From NCBI GenBank assembly GCA_900552995.1, contig USBX01000009.1:1-15239 (forward strand): a stretch of DNA of 15,239 bases, given 5' to 3'. The notes under the pieces are model-generated. The model searched no databases. It was not told the DNA's origin and saw only the letters and a program-made list of their open reading frames with translations. Positions 14,290 to 15,239 of this stretch are shown here, piece by piece. Numbering within the stretch: position 1 is the first letter of the stretch; every line of letters starts with the position of its first letter. This stretch comes from an uncultured Collinsella sp. Lineage in GTDB: Bacteria > Actinomycetota > Coriobacteriia > Coriobacteriales > Coriobacteriaceae. Position numbers and translations under genes: made by a program.

Positions 14290-14315
14290 GAAGCCCTCTG
14301 GCGACAGAGGGCTTT
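14290..14315 (+). terminator. Tetraloop hairpin just before the dipeptidase start
   Basis: AAGCCCTCTG (14291-14300) pairs perfectly with CAGAGGGCTT (14305-14314) around a GCGA tetraloop of the stable GNRA type, with a further G-U pair. It ends nine bases before the ribosome binding site GGGAGGG (14324-14330). There is only a short pyrimidine tail (TTTC), so it may be a leader structure for transcript stability, attenuation or translation control, or the terminator of a short upstream RNA. Confidence 0.6.
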
Positions 14316-14333
14316 CGCACGCTGGGAGGGAAA

Positions 14334-15201
14334 ATGAGGAAAACTCGCCCCGTCAACGCGCTCAAGAAGCTAGGCATAGGCCTCGCCTTTGGAGCTGCGA
14401 CCATCATGTCCATGCCGACATCTGCGCTCGCCTGTACGCAGATGTACATGGGCAAAAACCTTACGGCCGACGGCAACACGTACTACGGCCGCGCCGAGGA
14501 CTTTGGCAAGCGCTATCTTAAGCACTACGGCATCGAACCTGCCCACGAACCTGGCTTTAAGTACAGCTCGATTGAATCTGCTTTTGAATACACTTCGAAC
14601 AAGCCTACCTATCGCTACAGCTATGTACGCGACCACCCCTCCAACTGGATGGGTCGCACCGACGCCTACTCCGAGGCCGGCATCAACGAGAAGGGCGTCT
14701 CCTGCTCCGCCACGCTAAGCACCTCCTATAACGAGGAGGCCGCTGCAGCAGACCCCATCGATGAGGAAGTGGGTCTGGGCGAGTACAGTTACGGCAGCAT
14801 CATCCTGGGCGAGAGCGCCACGGCCCGCGAGGGCGTCGAGCTTCTCGGCAGCCTGATCGATGATCAAGGCGTCTGTACCAACGACCAGATCATCATCGCC
14901 GACAACAACGAGACCTGGCTGTTCACCACACTTTCCGCCCATCAGTGGATCGCCATGAAGCTCGCTGACGACGTCGCGTCGCTCAACCCTAATATCGGGA
15001 GCCTCAACTACGATGTCGACCTCAATGACACCGAGAATTGCCTCCACTCTGAGAAGATCCAATCCATGCCCGAAGAAAAGGGCTTCGCCGAGTACACCGA
15101 CGGCAAGTTCGATATTGCCAGAACCTATGGCGAGAGACTCGATAAGACTGGCATGCATCAGTGGACTCGCTATGTCCAGGGCCGAGACTACTTCATGAAC
15201 C
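14334..15201 (+). CDS. Secreted C69-family dipeptidase (3' end missing)
   Basis: The first 289 codons of an exported peptidase of family C69, N-terminal nucleophile hydrolases that cleave dipeptides. A signal peptide is clear: positively charged start (MRKTRPVNALKK), hydrophobic core (LGIGLAFGAATIMSM), and TSALA before C34. Cleavage after A33 would expose C34, the expected nucleophile, in the family context CTQMYMGKNLTADGNTYYGR-AEDF. SYSYGSIILGE and DNNETWLFTT are further C69-like blocks. The start is supported by GGGAGGG at 14324-14330. Family members are usually about 450-550 residues, so a third or more is missing. The frame stays open through the adapter, adding the false tail PVSYTHLRAHETL; those 13 residues are artefact. 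Confidence 0.9.
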
Positions 15202-15239
15202 CTGTCTCTTATACACATCTCCGAGCCCACGAGACACTC
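15202..15239 (+). other. Nextera sequencing adapter (artefact)
   Basis: Bases 15202-15220 are CTGTCTCTTATACACATCT, the reverse complement of the Tn5 mosaic end, followed by CCGAGCCCACGAGAC (15221-15235) of the read-2 adapter. The last four bases ACTC would be the start of a sample index. Translation of this stretch gives the well-known artefact string SYTHLRAHET. Genomic sequence ends at about 15201. Confidence 0.98.

Noticed and set aside
14270..14521. Possible 83-residue plus-strand gene near the dipeptidase start
   Set aside because: It passes through the leader hairpin and overlaps the dipeptidase in another frame; the dipeptidase frame has a signal peptide and a ribosome binding site and is clearly the real one.
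1..15239. Tn5-like composite transposon bounded by mosaic ends
   Set aside because: The ends include the synthetic Nextera extension as well as the mosaic end, and no transposase or resistance gene lies between.
1..15239. CRISPR array or other direct repeat array
   Set aside because: No regularly spaced direct repeats were seen by reading through the window; the only strong repeats are inverted repeats and the ackA paralogs.

Overview
The window looks like a metagenome or isolate contig from a high-GC gut actinobacterium. The protein set and style (acetate kinase and phosphate acetyltransferase of fermentative type, HRDC-type RNase D, YugP-like peptidase, secreted C69 dipeptidase) fit class Coriobacteriia, for example Collinsella. 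That placement is recall-based and not proven by a marker gene. Both ends carry Illumina Nextera adapter sequence (bases 1-28 and 15202-15239), so only about 29-15201 is genomic.

Layout. 101-2327 (minus): a family 2 glycosyltransferase overlapping glf (UDP-galactopyranose mutase), the edge of a galactofuranose-type surface glycan locus that runs off the left end. 2328-2558: a divergent control region with two facing TATAAT boxes and a terminator-like hairpin in the pta leader. 2559-3539 (plus): pta. 3555-3685: a 131-base nested perfect palindrome. 3892-6413 (minus): two tandem acetate kinase genes, each with its own terminator, convergent with pta. Together pta and ackA turn acetyl-CoA into acetate and ATP.

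6534-8704 (minus): an MFS transporter and a LysR regulator with clearly lower GC than the flanks, a likely acquired regulator/efflux pair. 8746-10891 (minus): xseA, xseB and a HIT-family hydrolase, closely spaced like an operon. 11007-12909 (minus): a YugP-like membrane metallopeptidase and RNase D. 13008-14027 (plus): a diacylglycerol-kinase-like lipid kinase followed by a 30-residue single-span membrane peptide with a strong ribosome binding site. 14028-14333: terminator plus an AT-rich leader with hairpins. 14334 onward (plus): a secreted C69 dipeptidase, cut off by the adapter.

Most of the window is ordinary chromosomal housekeeping. I see no defence system, prophage, CRISPR array, RNA gene or large biosynthetic cluster. 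The points most worth a second look are the second acetate kinase with changed active-site motif residues, the nested palindrome after pta, the small membrane peptide, the structured leader of the dipeptidase gene, and the adapter contamination.
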